A stretch of 35,674 nt of DNA from CAIRNS01 sp049508565 (GCA_049508565.1 JBELAT010000002.1:1-35674), one strand, 5' to 3'; counted from the stretch's first letter, positions 1 through 10,723 are shown. Numbers and translations: made by a program. Notes: generated from the letters alone by a model not told the origin.

Positions 1-1790
1 TTTTTTGCGCCTTCTTTAAGTGCCATGGAAGCCGCGATCTTAAAGGCCATTTCCGAGGAGTCTACTTCGTGGAATGACCCGTCCGTTAAGGTTACTTTCA
101 AGTCAACCAGCGGATACCCAGCCAGCGCACCAACAGAAAGAGCTTCTTTCACACCCTTTTCAGCAGCAGGAATATATTCCCGGGGAATCGCTCCGCCAAC
201 AACCTTATTGACAAACTCGAATCCTTTGCCCGGCGCCTGAGGCTCGATCGTAATAAACACATGACCATACTGTCCCCGACCACCTGTCTGGCGAATATAT
301 TTGCCTTCCTGCTCAACTTTTTTCTTAATCGTTTCCCGATATGCAACCTGCGGCCGTCCAACATTTGCCTGCACATTGAACTCGCGTTTCATGCGATCAA
401 CAATAATTTCCAGATGCAGTTCACCCATTCCTGAAATAATTGTCTGACTGGTTTCTTCGTCAGTCCGCACGCGGAACGTGGGATCTTCTTCTGAAAGCCT
501 GCCAAGAGCAACACCCATTTTCTCTTCATCTGCCTTGGATTTGGGCTCAATTGCAACTGAAATAACCGGTTCCGGAAATTGCATGGACTCAAGAATGACG
601 GGATACTCTTCATCACACAATGTATCACCGGTGGTCGTATTACGCAAGCCGACCGCTGCGGCAATATCTCCCGCTCGAACATTTTTTATTTCTTCCCGGG
701 TATTGGCATGCATCCTCAGGATACGGGATAACCGTTCTCTGTTACGTTTGCCGGGATTATAAATATATGAGCCACTTTCAATCTTGCCGGAATAAACACG
801 GAAGTAGGTAACTTTGCCAACATAGGGATCGGTTTGTATTTTAAATGCCAGCGCGCGGAAGGGAGCGTTTTCATCAGCCTTGACCACAATTTCTTCATTG
901 GTGTCAGGATTAACCGCACTCAAAGAAGCTTTTTCAAGCGGTGACGGGAGATAATCGCACACTGCATCCAGAAGCGGCTGGACACCTTTGTTCTTAAAGG
1001 ACGTTCCACACAGGCACGGGATCAACTTCCCGCCGATCGTGACGTTCCTGATCGCTTTTTTTATCTGGTCAATAGTGCTAGGCTTGGCATCCATATAGTT
1101 TTGCATGATCGCTTCATCGTGGTCTGCCAGAGCTTCAATCATTTTGTCATGATATTCTTTCGCTTTTTCGGTATATTCTGCCGGGATATCAACCACGCTG
1201 AATTTGGCGCCGAGCTCTTCGCCGTGCCAGACCATCGCTTTCATCTGCACCAGGTCGATAACCCCTTCAAATGTTTCCTCAGCTCCGATCGGTATCTGGA
1301 TAGCCATGGGATTGGATCCGAGCTTTTCCTTCACCTGATCAAGCAGCATATAGAAATCTGCGCCCACCTTATCCATCTTGTTGCCGAAAACCATGCGAGG
1401 AACTTTATAACGATCCGCCTGCCGCCATACAGTTTCTGACTGAGGTTCAACGCCGTTTCCGGAATCGAACACAACAACCGCACCGTCAAGAACACGCAGT
1501 GACCGTTCCACTTCAGCCGTAAAATCAACATGGCCAGGGGTATCAATAATATTGAACTGGCAGTCGCGCCACGCACAGAATGTTGCCGCAGATGTAATAG
1601 TGATCCCGCGTTCGCGTTCTTGCTCCATCCAGTCCATCGTCGCCGTGCCTTCGTGCACTTCACCGATCTTATAAATACGACCCGTGTAGTACAGAATGCG
1701 CTCCGTCGTCGTCGTTTTGCCGGCGTCAATGTGCGCGACTATGCCAATATTACGTACTTTGTCGAGTGAAAATACTTTTGCTTCGGCCAT
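1..1790 (-). CDS. fusA: Elongation factor G (3' end cut by window edge)
   Basis: This is translational GTPase EF-G, which drives ribosomal translocation and, with RRF, ribosome recycling in the cytoplasm. About 596 codons are visible; the last ~100 residues lie beyond position 1. The start ATG at 1790 follows an AAAGGA Shine-Dalgarno and opens MAEAKVFSLDKVRNIGIVAH. The P-loop AHIDAGKTT is at residues 19-27, the switch I region RGITITSAATF near 61, DTPGHVDF at 83-90 and NKMD at 137-140. The frame stays open from 1790 to base 1 (the codon at 26-24 is in frame with the start), and domain II and III sequence reads normally. It is the last visible gene of the rplJ-rplL-rpoB-rpoC-rpsL-rpsG-fusA series, 44 bases after rpsG. 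tuf may follow outside the window, but that cannot be seen. Confidence 0.97.
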   Translation of the reverse strand, partial: MAEAKVFSLDKVRNIGIVAHIDAGKTTTTERILYYTGRIYKIGEVHEGTATMDWMEQERERGITITSAATFCAWRDCQFNIIDTPGHVDFTAEVERSLRVLDGAVVVFDSGNGVEPQSETVWRQADRYKVPRMVFGNKMDKVGADFYMLLDQVKEKLGSNPMAIQIPIGAEETFEGVIDLVQMKAMVWHGEELGAKFSVVDIPAEYTEKAKEYHDKMIEALADHDEAIMQNYMDAKPSTIDQIKKAIRNVTIGGKLIPCLCGTSFKNKGVQPLLDAVCDYLPSPLEKASLSAVNPDTNEEIVVKADENAPFRALAFKIQTDPYVGKVTYFRVYSGKIESGSYIYNPGKRNRERLSRILRMHANTREEIKNVRAGDIAAAVGLRNTTTGDTLCDEEYPVILESMQFPEPVISVAIEPKSKADEEKMGVALGRLSEEDPTFRVRTDEETSQTIISGMGELHLEIIVDRMKREFNVQANVGRPQVAYRETIKKKVEQEGKYIRQTGGRGQYGHVFITIEPQAPGKGFEFVNKVVGGAIPREYIPAAEKGVKEALSVGALAGYPLVDLKVTLTDGSFHEVDSSEMAFKIAASMALKEGAK

Positions 1791-1834
1791 GTTATATCCT
1801 TTATGTATTCCAAATTAAAAAATCAATCTTGATA

Positions 1835-2314
1835 CTACCAGCGATAATGCGCAAACGCTTTGTTTGATTCGGCCATCTTGTGCGTGTCTTCCCGCTTTTT
1901 TATGGCCGCGCCTTCTTTGCGACTTGCATCCATAAATTCCTGAGCAAGACATTCCGCCATCGGTTTACCAGTCCGAGCCTGAGCAAACGCTAAAATCCAG
2001 CGCATCGCAATGGTCGTCGAGCGCACCTGCGGAACTTCCATCGGGACCTGATAGGTTGCTCCGCCAACGCGGCGCGGTCGCACTTCTACCAGCGGGCGAA
2101 CATTTTCCATGGCTTTATTGAAAACCATAATCGGATCTTCATTGGTTTTCTCTTTAATGATCGCCATTGCTTTATCAAATATGCGCTCAGCAGTGCTTTT
2201 CTTACCCGCAAAATTGAGCTTATTGACAAACCGTGCAACAAGCACCGAATTGTATTTTGAATCGGGTCTGGGCAATCCTCTGCGTTCTCTGGGTCTTAGA
2301 CTTTTACGCGGCAT
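1835..2314 (-). CDS. rpsG: 30S ribosomal protein S7
   Basis: S7 nucleates assembly of the 30S head and binds the 3' major domain of 16S rRNA near the E site. The 159-residue product has the family's usual length and signatures: a basic start MPRKSLRPRERRGLPRPDSK, then LVARFVNKLNFAGKKSTAE, VRPLVEVRPRRVGGATYQVP at about residues 72-91, and a C-terminus ending NKAFAHYRW. A GAGGT Shine-Dalgarno lies just before the ATG at 2314. It sits 12 bases after rpsL and before fusA, the standard str-operon order, so co-transcription is likely. S7 represses this operon in E. coli by binding the rpsL-rpsG gap; here that gap is only 12 bases, leaving little room for the enterobacterial-type site. Confidence 0.98.
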   Translation of the reverse strand: MPRKSLRPRERRGLPRPDSKYNSVLVARFVNKLNFAGKKSTAERIFDKAMAIIKEKTNEDPIMVFNKAMENVRPLVEVRPRRVGGATYQVPMEVPQVRSTTIAMRWILAFAQARTGKPMAECLAQEFMDASRKEGAAIKKREDTHKMAESNKAFAHYRW

Positions 2315-2326
2315 ACATTTACCTCT

Positions 2327-2722
2327 TTATTTCTTAGCGGCCGGCGCTGCCGTTTTGGCCTTTTTCGCGCCGTATTTGCTTCTACTCTGTTTGCGGCCTT
2401 CGACACCAGTCGCGTCGAGCGTTCCGCGTATAATATGATAACGAACACCCGGCAAATCTTTCACACGGCCGCCGCGAATCATAACAATGGAATGTTCCTG
2501 CAAATTGTGACCGACGCCGGGAATGTATGACGTAACCTCGTATCCGCTTGTCAGCTTTACGCGAGCAACCTTGCGTAGTGCAGAATTCGGTTTTTTCGGC
2601 GTCGTTGTATACACACGCGTACACACACCGCGGCGCTGTGGACATTCTTTGAGGGCCGGTGATTTTGTCTTTTTTGCAAGATCTTCTCTGCCGTGGTTGT
2701 GTAACTGATTAATCGTAGGCAT
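2327..2722 (-). CDS. rpsL: 30S ribosomal protein S12
   Basis: S12 sits at the decoding centre and affects tRNA selection and accuracy. The 131-residue protein opens MPTINQLHNHGREDLAKKTK and carries the decoding loops TPKKPNSALRK and RGGRVKDLPGVRYH. The lysines whose substitution gives streptomycin resistance (K43 and K88 in E. coli numbering) are present in both loops, so the S12 side looks like the sensitive type. It ends in a lysine/alanine-rich tail (GAKKAKTAAPAAKK), a little longer than the E. coli protein. An AAAGGA Shine-Dalgarno precedes the ATG at 2722. The gene starts 15 bases after the rpoC stop with no terminator between them, so it is probably co-transcribed with rpoBC. Confidence 0.98.
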   Translation of the reverse strand: MPTINQLHNHGREDLAKKTKSPALKECPQRRGVCTRVYTTTPKKPNSALRKVARVKLTSGYEVTSYIPGVGHNLQEHSIVMIRGGRVKDLPGVRYHIIRGTLDATGVEGRKQSRSKYGAKKAKTAAPAAKK

Positions 2723-2737
2723 TGCGCTTTTTATCCT

Positions 2738-5700
2738 TTACTTTAATATATTTTTAAGATGCAGACCGGTCCCCGCAGGGATCAGATGTCCGATAGACAC
2801 ATTTTCTTTGAGTCCGCGCAGATGATCAATCTGTCCGGATACTGCAGCCTCTGTCAGAATACGGGTGGTTTCCTGGAACGACGCAGCCGATATGAACGAA
2901 TCTGACGACAATGATGCTTTTGTAATGCCCAGCAGAATAGGCTGTGCTCCCGGGGCTAGTCCGTTACGTTTAGCCACAATTTTCTTCTCGGCTTCGTAGC
3001 GGTACTTTGAAATGATCTCGCCATTAAGGAATTCACTGTCACCGGAATCGATGATGCGGACATTTGAAAGCATCTGACGGACGATTATTTCGATGTGTTT
3101 GTCGTTTATACTCACACCCTGGAGACGATAGACCTGCTGGATTTCATTGACCAGATGCTCCTGAACTTCTTTGGGGCCTTTAACTTTCAAAATATCGTGC
3201 GGATTGATTGCCCCATCGGACAACGGCTCACCAACGCCGACCCGGTCTCCCTCATACACCACTAGATGTCTGCCAGAAGGAATCGAATATTCCCGCTCCA
3301 TCTTTGTCTCTTCATTGGTAATGACCACTTTAAAACTGCCCTTGGCTGTTGGTTCGCCCAGATGAACCAGTCCGTCAATTTCAGAGACAACGGCGGCATT
3401 TTTCGGACGACGACCTTCAAAGAGCTCAGCAACGCGCGGTAATCCGCCGGTGATGTCCTTGGTTTTCGTGACTTCCTGAGGAATCTTTGCCAGGACGTCG
3501 CCAGCATGGATTTGATCGCCGTCTTCAACAACCAAATTTGTATCAAGAGGCAGTGGATATTCCGCCAGGACTTTCCCGGCTTTTTTAATAAGCATACGCG
3601 GCCGGAGACGTTCGGTCGGATGTTCTATAATAACGCGCTCGATCTGTCCGGTTATCTTTGATTTTTCACGATGCAACGAGACGCCGTCTTTGACATCTTT
3701 TTGTTCGATTGTACCATCAGTTTCAGCTATGATCGGCTTTGAATGCGGATCCCATTCTGCGATCAGCTCGCCTTTGCTGACTGCTTTATTGGTAATCACT
3801 TTCAAGCGGGCACCATAGGGCAATTGGAAAACTTCCCGTTTGCGATGTGTCGCATCAGTGATGATCAGTTCTGCGTTACGACTGACAACGATCATCTGTC
3901 CTTCTTTATTTTTAATGGAACGCATATTGTGATAGTTAATGACACCGTCATGCTCAGCGTGAATCTCCGAGCGCTTCACAACACGGCTTGCAGTACCGCC
4001 GATGTGGAAGGTACGCAAAGTCAGCTGCGTGCCCGGTTCACCAATCGACTGAGCGGCAATGATGCCGACAGCTTCACCGATCTCGGTAAGTTTTCCCGTA
4101 GCGGGGTGAACACCATAGCACTTCGCACACACGCCGCGTTCTGATTCGCACGTAAGAACCGAACGGATACCAATGCGCTCAATACCGGCCTGGGTAATTT
4201 TCTTGGCCATTTCCGTCGTTATAACTTCGGCGCGCTTAACGATGGTTTCTTCTTTGAGCTCCCCATCCTTGCCGGGAACAATACCTACAACATTGTCCAA
4301 TGCGACACGGCCGGTGATACGCTCTTCCATCTTTTCAATAACTTCATCACCACTTTGCAGTGTTCCGACGCGTACGCCGTTGATGGTTTTACAATCTTCA
4401 ATAGTGACCACCATGTCGTGAGCCACATCTACCAGGCGCCGGGTAAGGTATCCCGCGTCTGCAGTTTTCAGGGCGGTATCGGCAAGACCTTTACGTCCAC
4501 CGTGGGTCGATATGAAATATTCCAGCACCGTTAATCCTTCACGGAAGTTGGAAATAATGGGCGACTCGATGATTTCTCCGACGCCACCGGTCAACTTTTT
4601 CTGCGGTTTTGCCATCAATCCACGCATACCTGCCAGCTGGCGAACCTGCTGACGAGAACCGCGTGCGCCCGAATCGGCCATCATAAATATTGAATTGAAA
4701 CGATTGGTTCCGGATTTATAAGGAACGAATTCGTCTTTTTTCATTTCATCAAACATGATATCGGCAACGCGATCAGTCACATGCGTCCAGATATCGATAA
4801 CTTTATTATATCGTTCACTTTCGGTAATCAGACCCTGTTTGGCCTGTTTCTGAATCTCTTTGATCTGGACATGAGCTTCTTTGACCAGCTTTTCTTTGAG
4901 CGGCGGAATTTTCATTTCATTAATGGAAATGGAAATACCGGCCTTGGTTGCAAATCTGAACCCGTTCTTTTTAATTGCATCAAGCAACAGGACCGTCTTT
5001 TCGTTGCCCAGCTCTTTATAACACCGGTCAACGAGCTCTCCCAGTTCGCGTTTTCCCAAAACTTTATTGAGATAGCCAAGCTCCGGCGGCAGGATCTGGT
5101 TGAACAATACCCGGCCAACTGTCGTATAATTTTTCCATTTTGCCGGATTTTTCATTTCATCACGAGTCAACTCTGTTTCATTGATCGAAGTAATGCCGGC
5201 CACTTTAATGCGCGCGTGAAGATCAACTTTGCCAACTTGATAGGCGCTAATGACTTCATCGTGTGAGGAGAAAATCATCCCTTCACCGGGAACCCCAACT
5301 TTTTCTTTGGTCATATAACAACTGCCCAACACCATGTCCTGGCTGGGAACAGCAATAGGTTTGCCTGAAGCCGGTGATAAAATATTATTGCTTGCCATCA
5401 TAAGAACCCGGGCTTCCATCTGAGCTTCCATGGAAATAGGAACGTGAACCGCCATCTGGTCGCCGTCGAAGTCGGCATTGAACGCCGCGCAGGTCAACGG
5501 ATGGAGCTGAATTGATTTTCCTTCAACGAGAACCGGCTCGAACGCCTGGATACCCAGTCGATGCAGCGTGGGCGCGCGATTGAGGAGAATAGGATGATTT
5601 TTTGTTACGCGTTCCAATATATTCCATATGCCGGGCGCACCGCGTTCAAGCATCTTGCGGGCAGCCTTCAGCGTCACCTTTTCTTCTTTTATCATTTCAT

Positions 5701-6880
5701 GAATAATAAACGGCTTGAATAACTCAAGGGCCATCTCTTTCGGGAGACCGCACTGATGCAGCTTAAGGTTTGGTCCAACCACGATAACACTGCGACCGGA
5801 ATAGTCAACGCGTTTTCCCAGCAGGTTCTGACGGAAACGCCCCTGCTTTCCCTTAAGAGTGTCTGATAAAGACTTCAGTGGCCGATTACCGGGTCCTGTC
5901 ACAGGACGGGTCCGAGACTCATTATCGATAAGCGCATCAACAGCTTCCTGCAGAAGACGCTTTTCATTGTTGATCATGACAGCCGGTGCTTTGAGCTGTT
6001 CAATATGCCGCAGACGATTATTCCGGTTAATTATACGGCGATAGAGATCGTTAAGATCTGATGTCGCAAACCGTCCGCCCTCTAGCGCAACAAGCGGGCG
6101 CAGATCCGGCGGAATTACTGGCAGGACAGTCATAATCATCCATTCGGGACGTGAGTTGGATGATAAAAACCCTTCCACAACCCGCAGTTTGCGGATTAAA
6201 CGTGCACGTTCTGCATCAGACTTAGTTTTTTTAATTTCCGCGTGAAGTTTTTTGAGTTCCGCAGCAAGATCGATCTTTTCCATAAGCCGGCGGATCGCAG
6301 CGGCTCCGATATCAACTTTCAGTTTATCTTTAAATTCCGCACGATATTTCTGATATTCTTCTTCGGTAATCAGCTGGTTCTCTTTGAGGACAATTTTTCC
6401 ACCGGAATCTTTTACATCGTCGAGCACCAGATACCGTGTATAATAAATGACCCTCTCCAAATCAACCATTTTCATATTCAAAACGATGCCAATCCGTGAC
6501 GGCGGCTTGCGCAGGAACCACAAATGCGCCACGGGCACCGCAAGTTCGAGATGGCCGAACCGTTCACGGCGGACTTTTGACTCAGTTACTTCAACACCAC
6601 ACCGGTCGCAGATCTGACCTTTGTGTTTAATATATTTATATTTGCCACAATGGCATTCCCAATCCTTGGTCGGTCCGAATATTCGGTCGCAGAAAAGACC
6701 ATCTCGCTCCGGTTTAAACGTACGGTAATTAATTGTCTCCGGTTTTTTGACTTCTCCGTAGGACCATGTCCGAATCTGATCAGGACTGGCTATCGTCAGC
6801 CTAATGCCGTCAAAATTCGTAAAGTTTAACTGTGGAGCTGCTTTCTTTTTTCCGGGAACAGCAAAGGTAAATTTGCTCAT
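2738..6880 (-). CDS. rpoC: DNA-directed RNA polymerase subunit beta'
   Basis: This is the largest RNA polymerase core subunit, carrying half of the active site. The product is 1380 residues, normal for RpoC. The N-terminal zinc-binding element has C76, C78, C91 and C94. The catalytic NADFDGDQ motif, whose three aspartates hold the active-site magnesium, is near residues 468-475. A second zinc cluster includes CESERGVCAKCYG near residues 905-920. The bridge-helix/trigger-loop region follows the usual order, with IIAAQSIGEPGTQLTLRTFH in the C-terminal third. The ATG at 6880 overlaps the rpoB stop as ATGA, so translation is coupled and equal beta/beta' output is favoured. The frame is intact throughout. 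Long open frames on the other strand are antisense shadows. Confidence 0.99.
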   Translation of the reverse strand: MSKFTFAVPGKKKAAPQLNFTNFDGIRLTIASPDQIRTWSYGEVKKPETINYRTFKPERDGLFCDRIFGPTKDWECHCGKYKYIKHKGQICDRCGVEVTESKVRRERFGHLELAVPVAHLWFLRKPPSRIGIVLNMKMVDLERVIYYTRYLVLDDVKDSGGKIVLKENQLITEEEYQKYRAEFKDKLKVDIGAAAIRRLMEKIDLAAELKKLHAEIKKTKSDAERARLIRKLRVVEGFLSSNSRPEWMIMTVLPVIPPDLRPLVALEGGRFATSDLNDLYRRIINRNNRLRHIEQLKAPAVMINNEKRLLQEAVDALIDNESRTRPVTGPGNRPLKSLSDTLKGKQGRFRQNLLGKRVDYSGRSVIVVGPNLKLHQCGLPKEMALELFKPFIIHEMIKEEKVTLKAARKMLERGAPGIWNILERVTKNHPILLNRAPTLHRLGIQAFEPVLVEGKSIQLHPLTCAAFNADFDGDQMAVHVPISMEAQMEARVLMMASNNILSPASGKPIAVPSQDMVLGSCYMTKEKVGVPGEGMIFSSHDEVISAYQVGKVDLHARIKVAGITSINETELTRDEMKNPAKWKNYTTVGRVLFNQILPPELGYLNKVLGKRELGELVDRCYKELGNEKTVLLLDAIKKNGFRFATKAGISISINEMKIPPLKEKLVKEAHVQIKEIQKQAKQGLITESERYNKVIDIWTHVTDRVADIMFDEMKKDEFVPYKSGTNRFNSIFMMADSGARGSRQQVRQLAGMRGLMAKPQKKLTGGVGEIIESPIISNFREGLTVLEYFISTHGGRKGLADTALKTADAGYLTRRLVDVAHDMVVTIEDCKTINGVRVGTLQSGDEVIEKMEERITGRVALDNVVGIVPGKDGELKEETIVKRAEVITTEMAKKITQAGIERIGIRSVLTCESERGVCAKCYGVHPATGKLTEIGEAVGIIAAQSIGEPGTQLTLRTFHIGGTASRVVKRSEIHAEHDGVINYHNMRSIKNKEGQMIVVSRNAELIITDATHRKREVFQLPYGARLKVITNKAVSKGELIAEWDPHSKPIIAETDGTIEQKDVKDGVSLHREKSKITGQIERVIIEHPTERLRPRMLIKKAGKVLAEYPLPLDTNLVVEDGDQIHAGDVLAKIPQEVTKTKDITGGLPRVAELFEGRRPKNAAVVSEIDGLVHLGEPTAKGSFKVVITNEETKMEREYSIPSGRHLVVYEGDRVGVGEPLSDGAINPHDILKVKGPKEVQEHLVNEIQQVYRLQGVSINDKHIEIIVRQMLSNVRIIDSGDSEFLNGEIISKYRYEAEKKIVAKRNGLAPGAQPILLGITKASLSSDSFISAASFQETTRILTEAAVSGQIDHLRGLKENVSIGHLIPAGTGLHLKNILK

Positions 6881-9800
6881 AAGTTATTTTTCGCCGCTGC
6901 CTTTTCTTTTTTATCTTTCGCTCTCGCTGCTTCCTTATCGGTCTGCAAGAGATCGACGTTTAACCCCAGGCCACGCAATTCGTTTACCAGCACCTTAAAC
7001 GACTCCGGAATACCGGGTTCTGACAATGGTTCACCTTTGATAATTGCATCGTACATCTTTATTCTTCCACTGACGTCATCCGATTTCACTGTCAAAAATT
7101 CCTGCAGGACATGCGCTGCGCCATAGCCTTCGATTGCCCAGACTTCCATTTCTCCGAACCGCTGACCGCCGAATTGCGCCTTGCCACCGAGCGGCTGCCG
7201 GGTGATCAACGAATATGGTCCTGTTGAGCGGGCATGTATCTTATCTTCTACGAGATGGATGAGCTTCAAAACATACATGCAGCCGATCGTGACTTTTTCC
7301 ATGAACGGCTCTCCGGTTCTGCCGTCATACAGCGTGACGCGGCAGTCATCCGTCGGGAGATACACATCTTCGTACGCTTTGAGTGCGTTGTCGAGATCCT
7401 GTCCTTTGAAACCTCTTTTAACAAAATCTTGCTTTTTTACATCGAGCATCTGTTCCTTTGCCTTGTGCACCCATTCCTTTATCTGTTCTTCATGGGCACC
7501 ATCAAACACCGGGGTAACCATCTGAATATTGAGAATCTTACCAGCCCACCCAAGCATCGTTTCAAGCAACTGACCGACGTTCATACGAGAGGGAATAGCT
7601 AGAGGCGAAAAAACAGCATCAACGGTCGATCCGTCAGGCAGACGCGGCATATCTTCAACCGGCAGGATACGCGCAACCACACCTTTATTGCCGTGACGCC
7701 CGGCCAACTTATCGCCCACCTGAGCCTTTGCTTTTGTCGCAATATACACTTTAACTACTTTATTAACAGAGACTGCCAGCTCGTCGCCTTTTTTAGTCCG
7801 TTCTTTTTCGCGCGCACGAAGCTCTTTTATCATGTCTTCTTTTTGCTGGTAGAGCATCTCGATTCTTTTACGCTCTGTTGTCTTGACATCAGCCAGGCGT
7901 TCTTTTCTATCTCTTCGTATTTTATCAAGAGATGCCTTGTAGGCATCATCCATTTCCTGTTGACGCTTATTGATCTCTTTTTCAGTTAATTTTTCTCGGC
8001 GTACAAATGTCCGGACGCCAATGACCCGACCTTCAATGCCCGGGGGAACGCGAAGCGAAGCATCCTGAACATCTTCAGCTTTTTTCCCAAACAACACACG
8101 CAGGAGACGTTCTTCAGGTGTTGACTGTTGTTCACCTTTGGGTGTTGTTTTACCTACCAGGATATCACCGCGCTGCACCATAGCGCCGATCCGAACAACC
8201 CCTTCCTCATCGAGGTTCAGAAGATCATCGGCACCAACGTTTGGAATATCGCGAGTAATCTCTTCCGGTCTTCCCTTAGTCTCACGGGCCTCGGTCTGGA
8301 ACTCGCGGATATGAATTGAAGTGAACTTATCATCCTGAATTAATTTCTCTGACAAAAGAATAGCATCTTCGAAATTATACCCGTCCCATGGCATGAATGC
8401 GACTACCAGATTATGCCCGAGAGCCAGTTGTCCTTCTTTTGTGCAGGGACCGTCAGCAATCACTTCACCTTTTTTTACTTTTTGCCCCAGATTGACCATC
8501 GGAAGCTGATTGTTGCAGGTGTCCTGATTCGAGCGGGTATACTTATTTAAGCTATATACATCGATGCCGGGTTTGCCGTCATCGCTCCAGATGCTTATCT
8601 CATTAGCTTCTACGCCGATAACTTCACCGGCGCGTTTTGCCAGTTCAACGACTCCTGAGTCTTTAGCTACTTTGCCTTCAATGCCGGTCGCGACAAGCGG
8701 CGGCTCGGCAACGAGCAGCGGAACAGCCTGACGTTGCATGTTCGAACCCATCAGTGCACGGTTGGCATCATCGTGTTCCAGAAAGGGTATCAAGGCTGCC
8801 GAAACAGATATAACTTGCATCGGCGATATGTCCATATAGTGAACTCTTTTGGGATCAACCTGCGGAAAATCTCCGCGATAACGACACGCAACGAGATCGG
8901 TCGTAAATTTTCCATGCTCATCAATCGGCGAATTAGCCTGCGCGATAATGATCTCATCTTCTTTATCGGCTGTTAGATAATCAATTTTATCGGTGACCCG
9001 TCCATTTTCTACTTTGCGATAGGGAGTTTCGATCAGGCCGAACTCGTTGACTCGCCCATAGGTTGCCAGGGACGTAATAAGACCGATATTCGGACCTTCC
9101 GGCGTCTCAATCGGACAGATACGGCCATAATGAGTGTGATGCACGTCACGCACTTCAAATCCCGCACGCTTCCGGTGTAGACCACCCGGCCCAAGAGCGC
9201 TCAGACGCCGTTTATGCGTCAGTTCGGCCAGAGGATTGGTTTGATCCATAAACTGGGAAAGTTGCGATGTTCCGAAAAACTTCCTTACCTGTGCGACAAA
9301 GGGGGTAATATTGACCAGACCACGCGGCGAGATACTGGACTTGTCCTGCATATTCATGTGTTCACGCACCAGTCGGGCCATCTGCACAAGACCGATACGG
9401 ATCTGATTTTCGAGCAATTCGCCAACCGAGCGTACACGGCGATTCCCGAGGTGATCAATGTCATCAACTTCAATTTTTATGGTTTGATTGCCATGAGTAA
9501 AATCAGGTTGCCCGTTATACAACATAATAAGATACTTTATGGTTGCAATAACGTCTTCACGCGTCATGGTCCGGCGATGCTCTGACGGCATGTCAAAGCC
9601 GAATGCCGTCTGCTTGCACAGATGATCATAGATAGGACGCAGTTTTTTGACGATTTTGTAACGCCCCACTAGGCTCAAATCATACCGGCGCGTTGATTTA
9701 AACAAAAGCTCATCAAGGAATCCCTGAGCGCGCTCCTGGACAATGAACTCCTGCGTTTTCAATATCTTATAAATAAGGCTGATTGCTTCTTTTTTTGTTT

Positions 9801-10677
9801 TTACAGGATCACGACGCAATGTCAACAAAATTGAAGGATCACGGTAGACTTCTACGGTTTTTATATTTTTTGAAGTAAGCTTCAAAACGAGGTCTTCCTT
9901 AAGCTCCTTGCCACCTTCAACAATGATCTCCCCGGTCGACTTATCAACAACATCATGTGCAGTAAACTTTCCATTGAACACTTCTTGCGTCGCACCTTCT
10001 AACGGAAGCTCTTCTATATCCTTGAATATTTCAAGAATTTCAGCATCCGATTCAAAACCGAGCGCACGTAAAAAAGTCGTCGCAAGAATTTTACGTTTGC
10101 GATCAATACGAACATACAGGATACTGTTTTGATCAAATTCAAATTCAACCCAGGCGCCACGATAGGGGATCATGCGGGCGAAATAAATGGGCTTACCATA
10201 TGCCGTCATGCGTTTTTCTTCGTCTTCTTCAAATATTACGCCGGGCGACCGGTGAATCTGGCTGACGATAACTCGTTCTGCGCCGTTTATGATGAACGTA
10301 GCTGTTTCCGTCATCAGAGGAATATCACCAAAATAAACTTCCTGCTCAGCAAGCTCTTTTTCTTTGCCGTTTTCCTGCTTCTGCACCAGACGCAATAATA
10401 CTTTCAGCGGTGCCGCATAGGTCACGTCACGGGCAATCGATTCCTGTTTTGAATATTTCGGCTCACCGAGTGAGTACGAGACGTATTCAAGAGTCAGGCT
10501 TTCATCGGAGTTCGTCAACGGGAACACATCACGAAATGCCGCCTCAAGCCCACGGGGCCGGCGTTTATCGGAAAGCACATCTTTCTGCAGAAAATCGACG
10601 AACGACTCCTTCTGCATTTCGAGCAAAAGGGGAGGATCGATCGGCGGAATAATTTGACCGAAGTTAACGTTTTTCAT
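6877..10677 (-). CDS. rpoB: DNA-directed RNA polymerase subunit beta
   Basis: This is the second large catalytic subunit of RNA polymerase. The product is 1266 residues, between the B. subtilis and E. coli lengths. The rifampicin pocket at about residues 465-500 reads FFGTSQLSQFMDQTNPL followed by THKRRLSALGPGG. The aspartate, histidine and serine that are commonly changed in resistant mutants are all in the sensitive state. An extended, highly charged Lys/Glu/Arg segment (about residues 893-970) lies just before GDKLAGRHGNKG and looks like the helical lineage-specific insertion found at this site in many bacteria. The C-terminus is a Lys/Ala-rich tail. The Shine-Dalgarno is weak (GAG). A consensus promoter lies in the 101-base gap before it (10724-10751). 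The stop overlaps the rpoC start. Confidence 0.99.
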   Translation of the reverse strand: MKNVNFGQIIPPIDPPLLLEMQKESFVDFLQKDVLSDKRRPRGLEAAFRDVFPLTNSDESLTLEYVSYSLGEPKYSKQESIARDVTYAAPLKVLLRLVQKQENGKEKELAEQEVYFGDIPLMTETATFIINGAERVIVSQIHRSPGVIFEEDEEKRMTAYGKPIYFARMIPYRGAWVEFEFDQNSILYVRIDRKRKILATTFLRALGFESDAEILEIFKDIEELPLEGATQEVFNGKFTAHDVVDKSTGEIIVEGGKELKEDLVLKLTSKNIKTVEVYRDPSILLTLRRDPVKTKKEAISLIYKILKTQEFIVQERAQGFLDELLFKSTRRYDLSLVGRYKIVKKLRPIYDHLCKQTAFGFDMPSEHRRTMTREDVIATIKYLIMLYNGQPDFTHGNQTIKIEVDDIDHLGNRRVRSVGELLENQIRIGLVQMARLVREHMNMQDKSSISPRGLVNITPFVAQVRKFFGTSQLSQFMDQTNPLAELTHKRRLSALGPGGLHRKRAGFEVRDVHHTHYGRICPIETPEGPNIGLITSLATYGRVNEFGLIETPYRKVENGRVTDKIDYLTADKEDEIIIAQANSPIDEHGKFTTDLVACRYRGDFPQVDPKRVHYMDISPMQVISVSAALIPFLEHDDANRALMGSNMQRQAVPLLVAEPPLVATGIEGKVAKDSGVVELAKRAGEVIGVEANEISIWSDDGKPGIDVYSLNKYTRSNQDTCNNQLPMVNLGQKVKKGEVIADGPCTKEGQLALGHNLVVAFMPWDGYNFEDAILLSEKLIQDDKFTSIHIREFQTEARETKGRPEEITRDIPNVGADDLLNLDEEGVVRIGAMVQRGDILVGKTTPKGEQQSTPEERLLRVLFGKKAEDVQDASLRVPPGIEGRVIGVRTFVRREKLTEKEINKRQQEMDDAYKASLDKIRRDRKERLADVKTTERKRIEMLYQQKEDMIKELRAREKERTKKGDELAVSVNKVVKVYIATKAKAQVGDKLAGRHGNKGVVARILPVEDMPRLPDGSTVDAVFSPLAIPSRMNVGQLLETMLGWAGKILNIQMVTPVFDGAHEEQIKEWVHKAKEQMLDVKKQDFVKRGFKGQDLDNALKAYEDVYLPTDDCRVTLYDGRTGEPFMEKVTIGCMYVLKLIHLVEDKIHARSTGPYSLITRQPLGGKAQFGGQRFGEMEVWAIEGYGAAHVLQEFLTVKSDDVSGRIKMYDAIIKGEPLSEPGIPESFKVLVNELRGLGLNVDLLQTDKEAARAKDKKEKAAAKNNL

Positions 10678-10723
10678 AGATTCTCACACGGGTGACTATA
10701 TACCCCCAAAAAGGGAAAATGAT

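Noticed and set aside
4781..5266. 161-codon open frame on the plus strand within rpoC, and similar long plus-strand frames across rpoB and rpoC
   Set aside because: They are antisense shadows of strongly conserved coding sequence, with no Shine-Dalgarno or recognisable domain.
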